Assembly (NCBI GenBank): GCA_947846985.1
Contig: CANTUZ010000004.1
Span: 51,933,672 to 51,997,671, forward strand
DNA: 64,000 nt
Reading direction: 5' to 3'
From: Fratercula arctica
Taxonomy: Eukaryota; Chordata; Aves; Charadriiformes; Alcidae
The notes below the pieces were generated by a model, which had not been told where the DNA came from, did not search any database, and worked only from the letters and a program-made list of their open reading frames with translations. Positions 1 to 12,359 of the stretch are shown here, in pieces. Positions within the stretch are counted from its first letter, which is position 1, and the number at the start of each line of letters is the position of its first letter. The position numbers and the translations under genes are program-made.

Positions 1-3000
1 TGAGACTCTGTCTCCTCAGGGAAGAGTCTTTTTCCTTGCATTGCCAGCGCCTGGTTACGTGCAGGGGCTGTGCAAATGAGTAACACTAATCAGGAGGAGT
101 GAATGCATTACTGAACTGAAATGATTAATCTCACTGCAGTTGTTGGGTCATCTGGCTGCTACAGACATGGTGGCACTGTGTGTAATGCACCCATACACAT
201 GGCATTTGCCTTCAGGTAGAACAGAAGTTTTGCATTTCAAAGTGCAGGAAGCAGAGTGCTAGCTGTGTTCTGAACACAGCCAAAAGATCACCTTACAGAT
301 GGGAGAAAAAAGAAAACAGAGGGTTTCACATAGGGCATTTTTTGATTTTCTAATAGCATATTTACAGTACAGGTAGTTTAGTTGATAGGCACTGTAATGA
401 CCGTAATGTTTTTTTTTCTGTGATATATTCCAAGTACGCTTGTTCAAAACTTGAAATCTGCCAAGTATTTCAGTTCTATTATACATCACTGGCTTAAATA
501 AAAAGAAGGCTGAAAACCAAAAGAAAATCCATATAATAACCCCATTGTCCTGAGCTAAAATTATGTACTATCCTTGGAAAATTGCAGGTTTGATATAACT
601 GGAGTTTTATTGTTATTGAAGTACATATACTCGTTTGGGGATGGTGCAGGAATGACTGAGAGCCTTCTTTACTCTGAGGCTAGTGGGAACAGTCCTTGCT
701 CCATCTACACACATGAGTATCACTTAAGTTGGAATAGAACGTGTCAAGTGTCTTTATAACTCTCTGACTATTCTTTAGAGGTATATGTTTGCTACAGGTG
801 CAGGTGACCTGAAGAAATGTCTCTGTACATAAATATTTGCTTGTATTTTCCATCAATGCCCATTGCTTCAGAAGGAGTTTCTGCCTCTGCCTGCTTTGCT
901 TGTAAAATCATAAATATCCGGGATCGAGGGAATCCAGGAGTCATTATGATACGAATACTACCAAATTACACTTTTCCATGAGAATCATGAAACGTTGACT
1001 TTCAAGTGTGGAGTAAGATAAAATGTGGTGATGGCCTAGGTTTGCTTCTCAGTGTAGGGATTCTTCCTAACTGCAAGTGAAAGAGAAACTACACAGAACT
1101 GGGTATAAACCTCAGAATATTTTCGCACTCGAAACTTGTTCCACTCTTGGGAAGACAAGCTGGTCCCTGAGGCTCAAAAGCAAGGAAGATAACACTTTAA
1201 GGAGATGCTTTGCAAAAGGAGAGCCAGCTGTTGTACTGAAGGAAGCTAAACCTTTCATGTTTATTTGGTGATGAAGTGCAGCGTTTTGATAGGGACAGGG
1301 CACCTGCAAAATATTTATAATAAATTGAATGAAGGAAAATAAATATGCTCTCCAGCACAAACTTACCAAATCTAAAGAAGCCAACACCTGATGGCCAAAT
1401 TAAACTCTCAAGTGCGGAACAAAAGATAGAGTTGCCTTGACAAGATGAGTTTTCTAAAATTGGGTAATCTTTTAATTCTTAAGTGGTCCCATTGGTTTTA
1501 GTGGGATGGCTCCTGAAGTGAGTGCCCACTGTAAAGGTGTCAGAATCTGGCCCTTTCCAAGAGAAATCTGGGAACTATTGAAACTGATAAGGAAAAAAAT
1601 GTGTTTACAGGACATCAAGAAAATTTAAATAGGTGAGAGACGAGCAGGATCGCCCCTCGAGGAATTGCAGCAGCAGTTCTGTGGATAAATATCACAGACT
1701 TAAGAATAGCGAGAGCCACTGATAAGTGTCTGAGAATTAGCAGCAGTATCTCAGGCTAGGTGTGTGATTATAAGAGGACTAACTTCTCGTAAACAGAAAA
1801 CGATATGTGGAGGTAAAAGAAACCATGTGCATTACTGACTCCTGAGAAAAGCTCCAGGATATTTTGGTTGTGTCAGGATGATGCCCTGGTGAGAAGCTGG
1901 GGAGGCTGGAAGGGATGGTGAGGAACCATCCCTCTGTGCCCGGGTGAGGGTAAGGGCACTGAGCTCACACGTGGGGTTTCCACCGCTGGGAGCAGAGCTT
2001 CCCCCCTGCCAGGCTGTGAAACGATCCAGATGCTGTACGCCTCCGGCTGAGCTCTCTGCAGGTAAAGGGCAGGGATTAGTGATAGGAAAGTCATGGGGAG
2101 AAAAGAAAAAAAGGAAAGCTTTAAAAAAAAAAAGGAGAAAACCACAAGAGGAGGAAGAATGACAGACAGAGAGAGGCAAGGGGGGAAAAAATGTTGATAC
2201 AGAAGAGAACAACTGAACCAATGGCAAAATTGTCTTTTCCTTCCTGGGCTACGTCATATCTGAAAATGTGCTTTTTGAGCTGCCTTATTAACTCTTCTCC
2301 TGGAAGGCAACACGATCTCCATCTATTCCCACCAGCAAGGTTTCAGACCAGAAAACCTTCAATGGCAAAAAGCACATCTCTCGGGGGGTTCATTTGTTTG
2401 GTTTTTTCCACACAAACTGAAAGAGAGCCGACATTAGCTGCCATGCCTTAACACTTTCTAACACGGGTTGCTGTAGAGGCGGGAGGCAGAGCCCAGGGTA
2501 AGATGCTCCTTGCTGGGCACAGGGCAGCCGCGGCTGCATCCCCGCTGTGTGTGGTGCAGCAAGCAGCATGCCCCCAGTCCTAGCCCTTTGCCCGCTTCCT
2601 TCACCCTCACTGAAATAAAAATGCCTTTTCAAAAAAATAAAAAAGCCTAACAAGGTAGCGATAAGGTATTTATTCTGATAATAAAATTGCAATCCAGATA
2701 ATAATTGCATTTTTTCTAATTTACAATGGCATATTAAACAGTGGCAGTGATCATTAGGGGAAAAAAAGTCCACTTGCTGTTGAATCCAAAATGAAGATTT
2801 AGTTACTAATCTCCGCACCTGTGTCTCAAATCTCATGCGCATTCAGTGCGCAAATTCAGTTCATTTCAGTCATTGCGATGTTTATAAAGGATGAACTGAT
2901 TTTGAACAATTTCTCTAATGTATTAGCTTAAAAAGGGGTTTATTGCATGTCAACATAAACTACACGCTGCCTGGAAGATGGAAAATGCCAGTCCTCCGGA

Positions 3001-3735
3001 CTGCAGGCACTGGAGCACGTGCTTTCCTTCAAGCTTGCAGTCTGATAACATCAAACAGATTTGTCCTATAAAACGGTGCTTCGCTGAATTTGGGCCTGAC
3101 TCAGGGTACGTCTCTTGCCCTGCTCATTCAGTGGATTGTGACATTTGTATTCCGAACACCGTTCCTCTTGGAGGATGAACATGAAGAAGCGGTATCTCAA
3201 GGGTTGCATATGTGACGCCTGGGTTCCAGAGGACTGTCTGGCTCTTGTCAGGGTGACAGCGGCTCATCACGGCTCATCAGGCTGGGGTAGCAGGAGACCC
3301 AGCACGGGCCTGTGGAGGAAGCAGAGGTCGAGGGATCAGCTCCACAGGAATAACATAAATCACCTAGCTGTGACACCGATGCGTAATAGGTAAATAATAA
3401 GCTGACTGTCCTGTTTGTCGTGACAGCTGGAGACACATACTGCAAACTGAATCCAGCACGACCCTTTACTCCTCTGGCTATCAACTGGAAACACTTTATT
3501 GATCACATAAATGCAAACCAGTGCCTATGAGACATCAGCATAGGAGGAAGGTATGGTTGCCTGGGATAGCTGGAATGAATGCTTTTCTCAGCTCTTTAGC
3601 CACTCATAATTTTGGACACTCATTTGCTCAGCTGATGCACAGAGAAGAAGGCGTGGAGGCTTCCCATAGCTGGGAAAGCGAAAGAGGGCAGAGCTATCCT
3701 TTTCCCTGACTCATAGGGGTAAAACTGTTCAAACC
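1..3735. other. Unique non-coding sequence, no gene recognised
   Basis: This stretch is AT-rich, CpG-poor vertebrate-type DNA. Open frames occur on both strands, the longest being 150 codons at 2390-2842 on the minus strand. None shows a recognisable family, domain or repeated conserved pattern, and lengths like these are expected by chance. I see no interspersed repeat that I can name. A purine-rich tract lies near 2.1 kb and a 10-bp direct duplication (CGGCTCATCA) at 3260-3279. Confidence 0.6.
2095..2191. repeat. Purine-rich low-complexity tract
   Basis: Nearly all bases on the plus strand are A or G, with runs of A and GGA/GAGA blocks, interrupted by a short CTTT segment. This is low-complexity DNA. 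It produces lysine- and arginine-rich open frames that should not be read as genes. Confidence 0.75.
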
Positions 3736-3751
3736 TGAATTCTTATACAGC

Positions 3752-4860
3752 TGTCGCAGATGAAAATATTTGACACGGTTATGATTTAACAGTGATTCAA
3801 AATTTATTAGTGATTTAAGGTAGATCAAGAGGTTGAGTTTCAGCAGCACTTAATCATTAACCGGTTTGGAGGTTTACAAAGTGATTTAAAAAATAATTGA
3901 ACAGAGACTTAATTACAGATTCGAACATGGCAAGACTCACACTAACTTACTACAAGGTATTCCAAATCAAGACATACACATATGGGCAGAAGCGCAGATC
4001 TCATATTAATACATGTACACATAAGCACAGTATGTAAGTGTGCACGAGCGTGCACACACAGAAGTCTCTGGTTACTGGAATCAGGATTTTCTTAATAACA
4101 GGCCACTGCAATGAGGTGACAGGTATTTTAACTCCTGCGCACAGACAAATGGAAGAACATCCACATCCATAAAGCTAACGTGTATCACAAACACATAGGT
4201 GGAGAAGGGGGTAGAAGAGAGGCTAGCCTATAGTCAAAATTTCCCTTTCCCAAGTTGAGGGTAAATATTCACGATGCATCGGTGTTCCTCAGTGGGTAGT
4301 AGTTGAGGCTTGAGATGGATTCTCTCGCCCTGGCCTTCTAGTCCTCGAGGTATCAGCCTGAGCGACGTCCTGACTCAGGGGAGATACTGGCCACAGCCCA
4401 CTGCGATCCAGAAGAGCTCAAAGGGTCTTTATTAGAATCACTACTTACAGTATCCGAGATAATTGACTTTTGTCAGGTAGTTTTCCATGTCAGTCCAGCT
4501 CAGACAATGGAATACTCCGGTACTTTCCACTGGTTATGCAAGCCCAGAACTTGCTAGCTCTTGGGGTCCTGGTACCCAGCCCACCCTCTGTGGCCACGAT
4601 CCATATGTTGTCAGGAGTGACAGATTATAGTTATTATCTTCAAACGGTAGGAGCCATGGGGACTGGGCACACTATTGTGTTCTGGTCCATCACCCTCTAC
4701 CTTTTCTTTCTTTCATCTGAGACCATTATGGTACATTCTGGTCCATTGTATTATTATGTGGCCCAGGTTGGGAGGAAATCACACCAAGTACTGAGTGGCC
4801 TGAAGATGGGGGGGAGCGGGAGGGGACTGCCACCACCACAATAGCCCAAAGAACAGTTCA
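3752..4860 (-). mobile_element. Possible LTR-like retroelement remnant (weak)
   Basis: The block differs from its surroundings in composition. Read on the minus strand, it has an AATAAA-type polyadenylation signal near 4430-4424, followed by GC-richer sequence with several CpGs (4310-4395), a layout like the R-U5 part of an LTR. The plus-strand edge at 3752 begins TGTC, which would be the end of a minus-strand LTR. I could not find a matching TG start, a target-site duplication or any internal coding sequence, and the distance from polyadenylation signal to that edge is too long for a usual U5. It may be a decayed LTR, part of another repeat, or unique sequence. Confidence 0.22.
4038..4057. 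repeat. Perfect 8-bp inverted repeat, 4-base loop
   Basis: GTGTGCAC, a GAGC loop and GTGCACAC form a perfect hairpin inside a TG/CA-rich patch. Such small palindromes are common in CA-rich DNA, so no function is implied. Confidence 0.8.
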
Positions 4861-7800
4861 CAAAATCCCTTCTAAGTAACTGGATATAATCAGTTTGGGT
4901 TTTTTAAGTGTTTTACAGCTATGTTTTCTCTTTTATCTTCATCACACCAGCGGTGAAGAAAAGGGACCAGAGATGGGTAAACTATATTTAAGCATCACAA
5001 GAACCAAACTTCAACACCTAATGCTGCTGGGGCTACCCAACGCCTCTGTGCCAGCATTCTCCTTTCCTCTCCTCCCTCTGTTCCCAGGAATGGTCCAAAT
5101 GACTGTGCAAGTGCGGGAGGCTTTTGGTCCTGGGCAGGAGTGAAGAAGAGTGGACAAGACACTCATTTCCCAAATCAGAGGGAGAGGCTGGTTACAGCAA
5201 GGAGCAGGATCAGGTGTTTTAATGTATGTCTTTGTCACAGGACGTCGCTGTGAAACCCAGGCAGGAGACGCTGAAGACTCATTTCTTACCAATAGGAGCA
5301 GACAGGCAGGAATCTAACTTTAAACAGGATGCTTCACGCTGTCAAATCTCTGTTTCAAAAATGTTTTCTGTATTCCCCTTTTCCTACACTGTGCTGTGAG
5401 CCTTGATGGCACGAACTGCAAACTGGCTGTTGCGTACCGGAGCGGAGCCAGTCGCAGACCCCGCACCCGGGACTCCTCGTCGCTCTAATTTCCCTTGAAT
5501 GCGCAGAGGACATGGGCATACTGCTTAAAAAGGTGTTTGCTGTAGTTTGCCTCTGTCTTTAAGAGCCTTCTAATTTATTTGTTTGTTTATTTATCTCACA
5601 ACCTTGTGCTTCTCGAAGAAGAGCTATGGAAATACTTTTCCCATTTATTAGCCTTGTCTAATAATTTTAAAAACTGCTCCATACATTGTATCTGCTGCAG
5701 TGAATTACTTTCCTCAATTATTAATTTCTGCCATCAATCACACTTTATCTTTCCCACAGCTGAAGAAATATCTTGTCACTTCTTGTATGGAATAGTACAC
5801 CAATTAAATTTGATTTATACTGTTATATATTACATTCAGTTAAATTTAATACACAGGGTATAATTTTCACTTCTCAAAGCCTTAGGAATAAAATCAGATA
5901 TGTTTTCATTGGTAAATGATAGGTTAAGCAGAAACTCCACAACATCAGGTGTAAAGAAAGCAAACACCATGATTCCTCTTATTGGTTTGTGGTAGCCAAG
6001 ATACCAAAGCTCAGAGATACTGTTGGTAATTCTCATGATAATTTAAAATTATTGCGCATTATACTCTCTCTTTATCACTCACCACAATGACTGTGCTGGA
6101 ATAAAACACAACTTTATTTTGACTGGAAAACACAAGCATTTTTTTTTAGAATTCGGCTGTTTTTTTACTGCATTCCTTTATTCCTTTCTCTCCTTCTCTG
6201 CTCCTACAACCGAATCTCCATCTTTATATTTATATTTTTCCTTCTTCCTGAGATTGCCTACTGAGGGAACATTTAACTTTTTTAAAATCTATGTCTGGAC
6301 ACAAAGAGGAATGGCCATTAATATCAGTCTCATGTTCAGACTACCATCATGAATTCTGTCAGCTTCTCCAACTACTCATCCCTTGGATCCGAGGATAGAA
6401 AGCAAAATACAGAAGAAAGGCAACAAAAATAGCTCCATGACACAAACTGCTGTATGATAATATAGGAAAACGTTGTGAGAATGAATGGCTGAAATAAATA
6501 GAATATTTTGGAACAAGAGGCAACCGCAATGAGAATTGTACAGCTGAGATGAGTATCTTGGCATATCCATAATTCTCTTTTTGTCGAGTTATTGCTGACT
6601 GGTGCAAAAGGGAAGCAGAACAGGGGCACTATCACCCTCATAGATTTCCACATGTACTGGCCACTGCCTAAAAGCATCTTTGCTTTGAGACGGGGATGCA
6701 GCTGATCGTTCTGGCCCAAGCCAAAAAAACCTCTTGAGGTTTCTTCCTTTCAATTAGACTATTTTCCCCAGACCAAGAAAGCGAAGTTTTATATTCTCCT
6801 CAGACACTAGACATTAAAGAGAAAACATAATTTCTTGGGACTGCATGTTAAAAAAAAAAGTGATGATCTCTGGGAAGAGTTTCCTCCCGTTGATGTGTCT
6901 TATGCCTAAGCACAACTCTACTGGCACCTTGAATCCCATGTACCCGTGGCGAGACACACCAGGGACTTTTGATACTTTCCCTGAGCCCTTTCAGATGTGG
7001 TTCTTGCTGAGTTTTCCCCAAGGAGCTAAGCCACAACATCACCGCAGTGTCTAGGCACACAACCTCACGTGTAAAGCAGTTTAACATCCCTGGAGTAAAT
7101 GCGTTCTCCAGAGGTGGCCTTTAATTATTGTAGGTCAGAATTTTGTTTTCCGTCATTATAGTATTTACGTAAGATTAGAAAAATTTTTGCATAATGATGC
7201 CTACAGATAAAATTATCTGTAGAGTGGGAAGATTTAATGTTGAAGAGCCAATCCATTATAGTCAACAGAAGGAAACTTGCAGGTGATAATAGAGTGAAGG
7301 AGTGGGGAAAGGAAACAATTTTTAAGCAGCAAAATGAGTTGCAGTAAAATCCTCCCTCTCCCTCCAAAAAACCTGAATAGGGAAAAATCGTGAAGGCTAT
7401 GAAATAGCTGGCAGAAAATTGAGTCAGTTAATATGCTACTTGAGGAATAAAGTAAATAGTGTTATTACATGAGTGCTCACTGATACCTTTGTACAAGTCT
7501 GCAAAACGTAATCGCGATGCTCAGGATAAAGACTTTCACGGAGGTAACATACAGAAACAGAAATGATGTGTGGAGTGGAAGAAGGTATGACATGGTTAAA
7601 AGCTGCTGTGACAAGGAGATAACACTGTGATCCATTTAAAACCAAATCACCTAATGAAAAGATGTGACAAAAATGAGGAAACAAGCAGCAAGAGGGGATT
7701 TTAAACAAAACAGTACCACGTTTAGGTTAAACAACATATGGTGAGTATCAGGCTTATTGAAGCTTGTGCTTATTGAAGTGGGGGTAAAAGAGGGTGATCG

Positions 7801-8344
7801 ATCACATAGATCTGAAAAGAATTGCAATGATGGAAAACTACAAGGGAAATGAAATTGCGCATTGAAAGGCTTAAATGTGCTTGTTATAAATTAATTACCT
7901 CAAAATACATTTTAGACAGAGTTAACATTTTTGTCACTTCCATCTAACAGATGGTATGGAATAAAAATAATGTAGTCACCTCACTAACACACAACCCAGT
8001 CAGATGCGATTGTCAATATCTACTTTTTAAACTGTAATCTTCCAAGAGAAAAGTGTGAACTTTTATACAGCGTCTCATGAGCCTTAGTAACCTCTAGGGA
8101 AATGCAAAGCAGGGTTTGTACTCATACATAGCTCCCAAAAAACAGTAATATCATGTTTCCGTGGTACAGGACAGCAAAAACTCAGGAATTCTGTGGGAGG
8201 CGGTCTCTGTGCCTGGATCATAAATTAAGAGGAAAACCTGGGAACATCTATGAGCTCTTGGAGGAATACCAAAATTCATTGCATAAGTGACTAATGCTGA
8301 TCCCACAAGCAGGCTATACAAACAGTGGGTGTTATGTAGATGTT
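4861..8344. other. Unique non-coding sequence, no gene recognised
   Basis: AT-rich DNA with many short chance frames. A small CpG-dense patch sits at 5411-5503, and (TTTA/TTTG)-type low complexity at about 5575-5594. I recognised no exon, RNA gene or named repeat. Confidence 0.6.
5411..5503. other. Small CpG cluster
   Basis: Ten CpG dinucleotides fall within about 92 bases (at 5412, 5433, 5438, 5443, 5453, 5462, 5468, 5478, 5481 and 5502), in a window otherwise strongly depleted of CpG. It is too short for a standard CpG island. It could be a recently unmethylated or GC-converted patch, a small promoter or enhancer core, or a remnant of a GC-rich repeat. No transcription start is visible. 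Confidence 0.5.
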
Positions 8345-8421
8345 CCAAGAGCTGAAGGCTCTTGGTACCTAACCAAACAAAGTGAGTTTGGTGAGGTACC
8401 AGAGCTCAGTATGGTACCTCA
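8345..8421. repeat. Cluster of three overlapping inverted repeats
   Basis: Three hairpins are packed into 77 bp. CCAAGAGC (8345-8352) pairs perfectly with GCTCTTGG (8358-8365) over a 5-base loop. A 16-bp arm at 8363-8378 pairs 15/16 with 8386-8401 over a 7-base loop. TGAGGTACCA (8392-8401) pairs perfectly with TGGTACCTCA (8412-8421) over a 10-base loop. The arms share bases, so the stems are mutually exclusive alternatives. The core unit TGGTACCT occurs three times in alternating orientation. It does not match a repeat family I know. Confidence 0.75.
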
Positions 8422-8605
8422 TTCCACAGCCTGTCCTATCGATTCCTATTCCCAGCTTTGATTTAATTTGAAATATTACATGGCCTTTTAAAATTCAGGA
8501 TTTAACTAACTTACTTCATACCAGATCACTGGATATTATCTATCAATAGATTTTGCTAACTAGAAGTGAACCTGTTACTCATAGTCATTTGGCAATGATT
8601 TAAGT

Positions 8606-8622
8606 AAAAAAAAAAAAAAAAA
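8606..8622 (+). repeat. Poly(A) tract, 17 bases
   Basis: Uninterrupted A run. No upstream processed-gene or SINE body is visible. Confidence 0.9.
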
Positions 8623-10910
8623 TGCCTACAGAATTCCACAACCTTCTCCTATAATCTTTTGTTCTTTGCATACTGATGCTTCAGCTCAATGACTAAGCCA
8701 CTTTTCAAAAATTTGGTACAGTAGAGGAAAAAATATCCTCCGTCTTTTGTGGCGTAAAATAGATGTGTGTGGAACAGCCAGTCTCTTAAAGGCAACAAGC
8801 TCTCATACATCTCAGGTTCCAGCCTTTACTGAACTACAATCATTTTTCAAGAGGCTGGACAACTTCATTTTTCCTATTGTGAGTGCTACCATTTAAAGCC
8901 TGTGCATATGCTTATATATAGGAATATGTATTTTGTAGCCCTCTCTAATTAAGTAAGTTTGTTATGAAGTTCTCTGCTTTTCACTCCAGCTACAATGTTA
9001 AGACAACTGTTGAAGATCGGTGGCATTTTCAATTTGAAGATATAACAGATTGTAGAAGGCTCCTATATTCTTTTTCATCTCAAAGTGAGACAAAAATTGC
9101 TATTTTGAGTATTTGTGGAAGTTTCTTTCTGATATAATAAAGATTTTGTAACTGTGCAGCCCGAATGACTTTACGGTCTAATTTGTGGCCATGAAGGCAG
9201 TTGAAAAAGAGGTAACTTGAGTATGCAAATATCCCTCTTTGGGCTAGTAAACTCATTTAAATAGAATTAATTCATTGGATTTAATTAGTTTCAATTGGAA
9301 AATAATAATTTACTTGATTTGGTGAAGATTAAGGCAGAAATTACTCTGTGACCACACCAAAGGAATCATAAAGTGATAGATGAAGAGGTAAACAATAAGG
9401 TGCAGTCAAGGCTATGAGACAGTCACAGTAGCAGGAAGCACAGAGACGTGGGTTAAACTGTTAAAGGGAAGAGGCTTTTTTGTAGAAGGCAAACGGGGAC
9501 CACTGAAAGTCATTTTGAAAATATCAGCTTGAGAAGAAAGGTCCTGATAACTCTTCATCTGACATCCATCACAGCTCTATCTGGATTCTTTTAGGCCTTG
9601 TGGGTTAAAAACCCAGGACTTGGATTCTGTTTTGCTGATAGGTGTTGCCGTAAATGTAGTACTTAAGAACACTCACTGAGATTCATAGATTATATTCATG
9701 TTTTTTACAGATTTCTGTTACAAAAATGGACGTGATACCTTCAGCCATCATGAAACAATATGAGACAATTATCTTCTTTCATCCTTAAATCCATTAAATG
9801 CTTTTTTTTTTTCTGTGTTGTTGCTTACATTTAATAAATCATATTTTTAAGAATGCTAAATCCTGGAGTCCAGTTCCAGATCTAAAAGTGAAATGAAAAA
9901 AATCTAGTCTAACTAATTGCAAATTACCCCAAACATATAAACATATCTATTCATTTTCAACAACCAAGTATAATTTTTGGTCAGTTCATACATTTGTTTT
10001 TTGGATTGGTTTTTTTTTTTTTAAATGTGTTGTTTTGATTGAAAAGTATTTCTGAATCGTAGAATCTAGGTGGTCCGATTTGTGAGGATCAAGAAAAAGC
10101 GTTTGACGCCTATGAATTTCACTGCTTCCAGAGCAGAGCAACATCAGCCTTGTGACTAAAGCTACCTGTAAGGGGAACCTCAATAATGTCACTCATTACA
10201 GAGAAATCTTTACAGAGAAAAGGTACAAAACCCTACAAAACAGGGATCTATACTTGCCAAAAAAAAGATGCATCACGTTTGATAGAACTTTTCCATGCAG
10301 TTGTTTGTTACAAAGTCATTCCTAAATTCTAATTCACAGAAATAATCAGTATTGATGCCCATCATAGCACACAGTAATTAAGAATTTGTACGACTGAGCA
10401 CTATACTTTCTGAAAGCATGATATTTTTACCACTAGTCTACTCTGTTACAAAAACCACAGATCATTTGGAATCTAATTTGATACTTCAAGTTCTTTTGAA
10501 TAAGTTCTGTTTCGCAAAATCAACAAAGAAGTGTTCATAATATAACAAAATCCTTCTCTCCTTTCTTTTTAAGTTTCTTTTCTGTCCTGAGGCAGCTGCT
10601 TGTGATTAGCGTCAGGTTCAATGTTTTTGGTATTTCCCAGGCTGCAGTTCAGAGCTTTTTGTCTCTAAACTTTCTTACATTTTCATCCAAGTTTCCCCTC
10701 AGTCATGGATCAGTGAAATGTTAGAATTCCTTGCGAGACAGAATTACTTATTTCCAACTGTATCCCTAATTTTTTTGCAGGTATCTGAAAGAGTGGATTG
10801 ATTTCCCAGCTGTGCTGCTCACAGTAAAATCATGGAGGTGTGTAGCGTCACTAGGATGTTTGAAATCCCGGGATCTCCTGTATGGAGTTATATGCCAGTT
10901 TTCAGGGTTC

Positions 10911-10933
10911 TTTTTTTTTTTTTTTTTTTTTTT
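10911..10933 (+). repeat. Poly(T) tract, 23 bases
   Basis: Uninterrupted T run followed by CTTTT, the longest homopolymer seen in the window. On the minus strand it would be a poly(A) tail, but I could not recognise a retrocopy on the adjoining sequence above 10933. Confidence 0.9.
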
Positions 10934-10989
10934 CTTTTCCCGTGAGCTGAGTTCTTGTTGTCTGTATGAAATATTAGGAGTTTAGGAAG

Positions 10990-11023
10990 GCTTTCTTGTT
11001 AGCAAAGCTTTCTTGTTAGCAAA
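10990..11023 (+). repeat. Perfect 17-bp tandem duplication
   Basis: The unit GCTTTCTTGTTAGCAAA occurs twice with no spacer and no mismatch, which suggests a recent slippage or duplication event. Confidence 0.92.
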
Positions 11024-12066
11024 CAGCAATCAAGTTGGAATTTTAGGAAAAGGTAACCTGAAAATGCAAAACATTGTATTACAAAAGCAGCTTGTTTTCT
11101 AAAGTTAAATAGAAAGATTCCTTGATGTCACCTGATTCAGAGAAATACCAGGTGCCACCTCCGAAGGGTTTTGTTTGAGCAGAGTTTGGAAGTAAACTGG
11201 GGCAGGGCTCGTGTGTACCCATCACTGCTTCTACATCCTAAAGCTGCCAGCATTATTTTTCAGTGGTGGCAACAAAGTGCTGTCGATTAAATGAAGCCTC
11301 AGTTGAAAAGCTGCCATAAATCTTTGCTGTGCGAGGGTGCTGGAGACGTGCTGAGGTGACTAGCTCAAGAAGGTGCCTCCTGGGGTGATTTTTTTTTTTT
11401 TTAAATGGAAATGCCTCACAGTTGTTTCCATTTAACAATCAAATGGAGGCAAAACTTCATTTATTCTCCTTCTGTTTGAATCTTTGTGCTGGCTTTTGTA
11501 TAATTAATTGAGAAAATATAGTAACGCATAATTGAATCAGTATTCCTTTTCAAGGTAGACTTGCGGGTTTATTTCCTAATGGGACAAAGAGAGGCTTTTC
11601 TTGCCACTCCATATTCATGTGTCACTTCTTTAAAGCTCAGGAGGGGACACGCACATGCATGAAAGGTAATTCATAAGCATGAACAAATCAGAAATACTCA
11701 GATCCGAGGCATCTCAAATTTAAATAATCCTTATTCAGCTGCTGGAAATTTTGCTCCCTTAACTGTATTTCTGCTGTTTATAACTACTTTTATAACTGCT
11801 TGCAAAATCTCTTCAGAGCTAGTGTAATTGCTACCTTCTGAATCCTGTGGGGTTTAGAGAAAATGTGACATCTATTATTATTACAACATAACATCAATTA
11901 TTATTATTACCATTTTTCTGGGGTAAAAGGAACAGCAAGTTTGGTTTGTCTTTGAATAGCCAGATTAAGAATTCATAACAACAAAGTCTCAGAAATTGCA
12001 GGTAAGAGCTCTGACGTACTTTCCAAGCACCTCGTCAGAGTTTTCCAGCATGAGTCACTGATTCCA

Positions 12067-12359
12067 TCAAACTGGAGCTGTGAGAGTGATGCAAAATTCC
12101 CAGTGCAGGAGCTGTTTTGCCTGTAAAGGGTGGAGAGAGTGTGTTGCAAAGATGCTACCGCAGGAACAAGAGAATTTCTGTACTTTGATTGGCACAGAAG
12201 TTGCAAGCGTGTCTGCCATTTGGTTTGCCAGATCAGTGGCGAGGTGAAGTTTTTTGCAAAAATCACTTTTCATGTCTTCAAACTCTTGTTTTCTCCTCTT
12301 TGTAGTCTTTTGTTGTTCATAAATTTCTGCTTTCGTTTCTCTCTCTCTGTCTTCCACAT
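12067..12359 (-). other. Charged frame, possible coding remnant (weak)
   Basis: A minus-strand frame reads through a charged stretch resembling coiled coil (VEDREREXKAEIYEQQK-like, then KRRKQEFEDMKSDFCKK and LATDLANQMADTLA). The frame is open upstream only to a stop at about 12375 and ends at 12067. Just upstream, another frame reads AKLAKSAQTDLMSSIDGSR before a stop, which could be a frameshifted continuation. This composition is more protein-like than the other chance frames here. I do not recognise the family, see no clear splice sites, and cannot exclude chance translation of a GA-rich tract. A decayed retrocopy or a small exon are the alternatives. Confidence 0.15.

Noticed and set aside
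2390..2842. 150-codon minus-strand frame
   Set aside because: No family resemblance, crosses AT-rich low-complexity sequence, no promoter, splice or conservation evidence.
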